This document shows, one piece after another, positions 22,338-22,366 of a stretch of DNA of 22,366 nt. The notes under the pieces are model-generated. The model did no database searches. It was not told the DNA's origin and saw only the letters and a program-made list of their open reading frames with translations. This DNA is from Lachnoclostridium sp. UBA5890. Its GTDB lineage: Bacteria > Bacillota > Clostridia > Lachnospirales > Lachnospiraceae. The stretch lies in contig DJEU01000057.1 in the NCBI GenBank assembly GCA_002431395.1, forward strand, positions 1 through 22,366, written 5' to 3'. Both the position numbers and the translations under genes were made by a program. How positions within the stretch are numbered: position 1 is the first letter of the stretch; every line of letters starts with the position of its first letter.

Positions 22338-22366
22338 TTGATTTACATCGTAAAATGTGGTATGAT
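22338..22366 (+). promoter_or_regulatory. Promoter for a gene beyond the window
   Basis: TTGATT at 22338-22343 and TATGAT at 22361-22366 are 17 bp apart. The spacer carries a short dyad TTTAC-atc-GTAAA (22342-22354), a possible repressor site. It begins 15 nt after the kinase stop codon, so the next gene is transcribed independently. Confidence 0.5.

Overview
The window looks like chromosomal DNA from a gut-type Clostridia bacterium, most likely a Lachnospiraceae. The basis is AGGAGG-type ribosome sites, TTGACA/TATAAT promoters, Lys-rich surface proteins with Pro/Thr/Ser linkers, a PucR-controlled GABA/4-hydroxybutyrate gene pair, and an ECF transporter. Genus is not assignable from the sequence alone. 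I see no rRNA, tRNA, CRISPR array, phage gene or transposase.

Region 1 (1-6977, all +) reads as one operon. It encodes a secreted alpha/alpha-barrel protein (30-1892), a membrane-anchored DUF4430 protein (1958-3016), EcfT (3013-3801), a fused double-ATPase EcfA (3798-5228), an ECF S component (5209-5826) and a CDF metal transporter (5844-6977). Several start and stop codons overlap. In animal cobalamin carriers (intrinsic factor, transcobalamin) an alpha/alpha barrel and a DUF4430-like beta domain together clasp the vitamin. Here the same two kinds of domain are encoded side by side next to a vitamin-type importer. A third protein (11098-13044) carries both domains in one chain in the reverse order. 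I infer a surface capture-and-import system for a corrinoid or similar ligand; this is the most interesting part of the window.

Region 2 (6978-7272) has no gene. It holds two adjacent, strongly folded inverted-repeat elements and then a near-consensus promoter for an L,D-transpeptidase (7273-8769). That gene converges on an EAL protein with a degenerate GGDEF domain (8809-10932, -), and the two share a bidirectional terminator. A divergent promoter region separates the EAL gene from the fused DUF4430/barrel gene.

Region 3 (13045-15930, all -) holds a thiamine pyrophosphokinase overlapping an Mrp/NBP35 Fe-S carrier ATPase, and a PucR-family regulator. The regulator is divergent from a class III aminotransferase (16121-17476) and a 4-hydroxybutyrate dehydrogenase (17492-18607). 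Together the last two would convert GABA through succinate semialdehyde to 4-hydroxybutyrate. An inverted repeat in the shared promoter region is a candidate operator.

Region 4 (18608-19330) is a gene desert with a probable frameshifted gene remnant, a strong terminator, an array of 63-bp tandem repeats with palindromic ends, and a promoter with the 19-bp spacer and dyad typical of MerR-family control. It drives a flavodoxin (19331-19828). A hybrid sensor histidine kinase (19981-22323) follows, and the last bases hold a promoter for a gene beyond the window.
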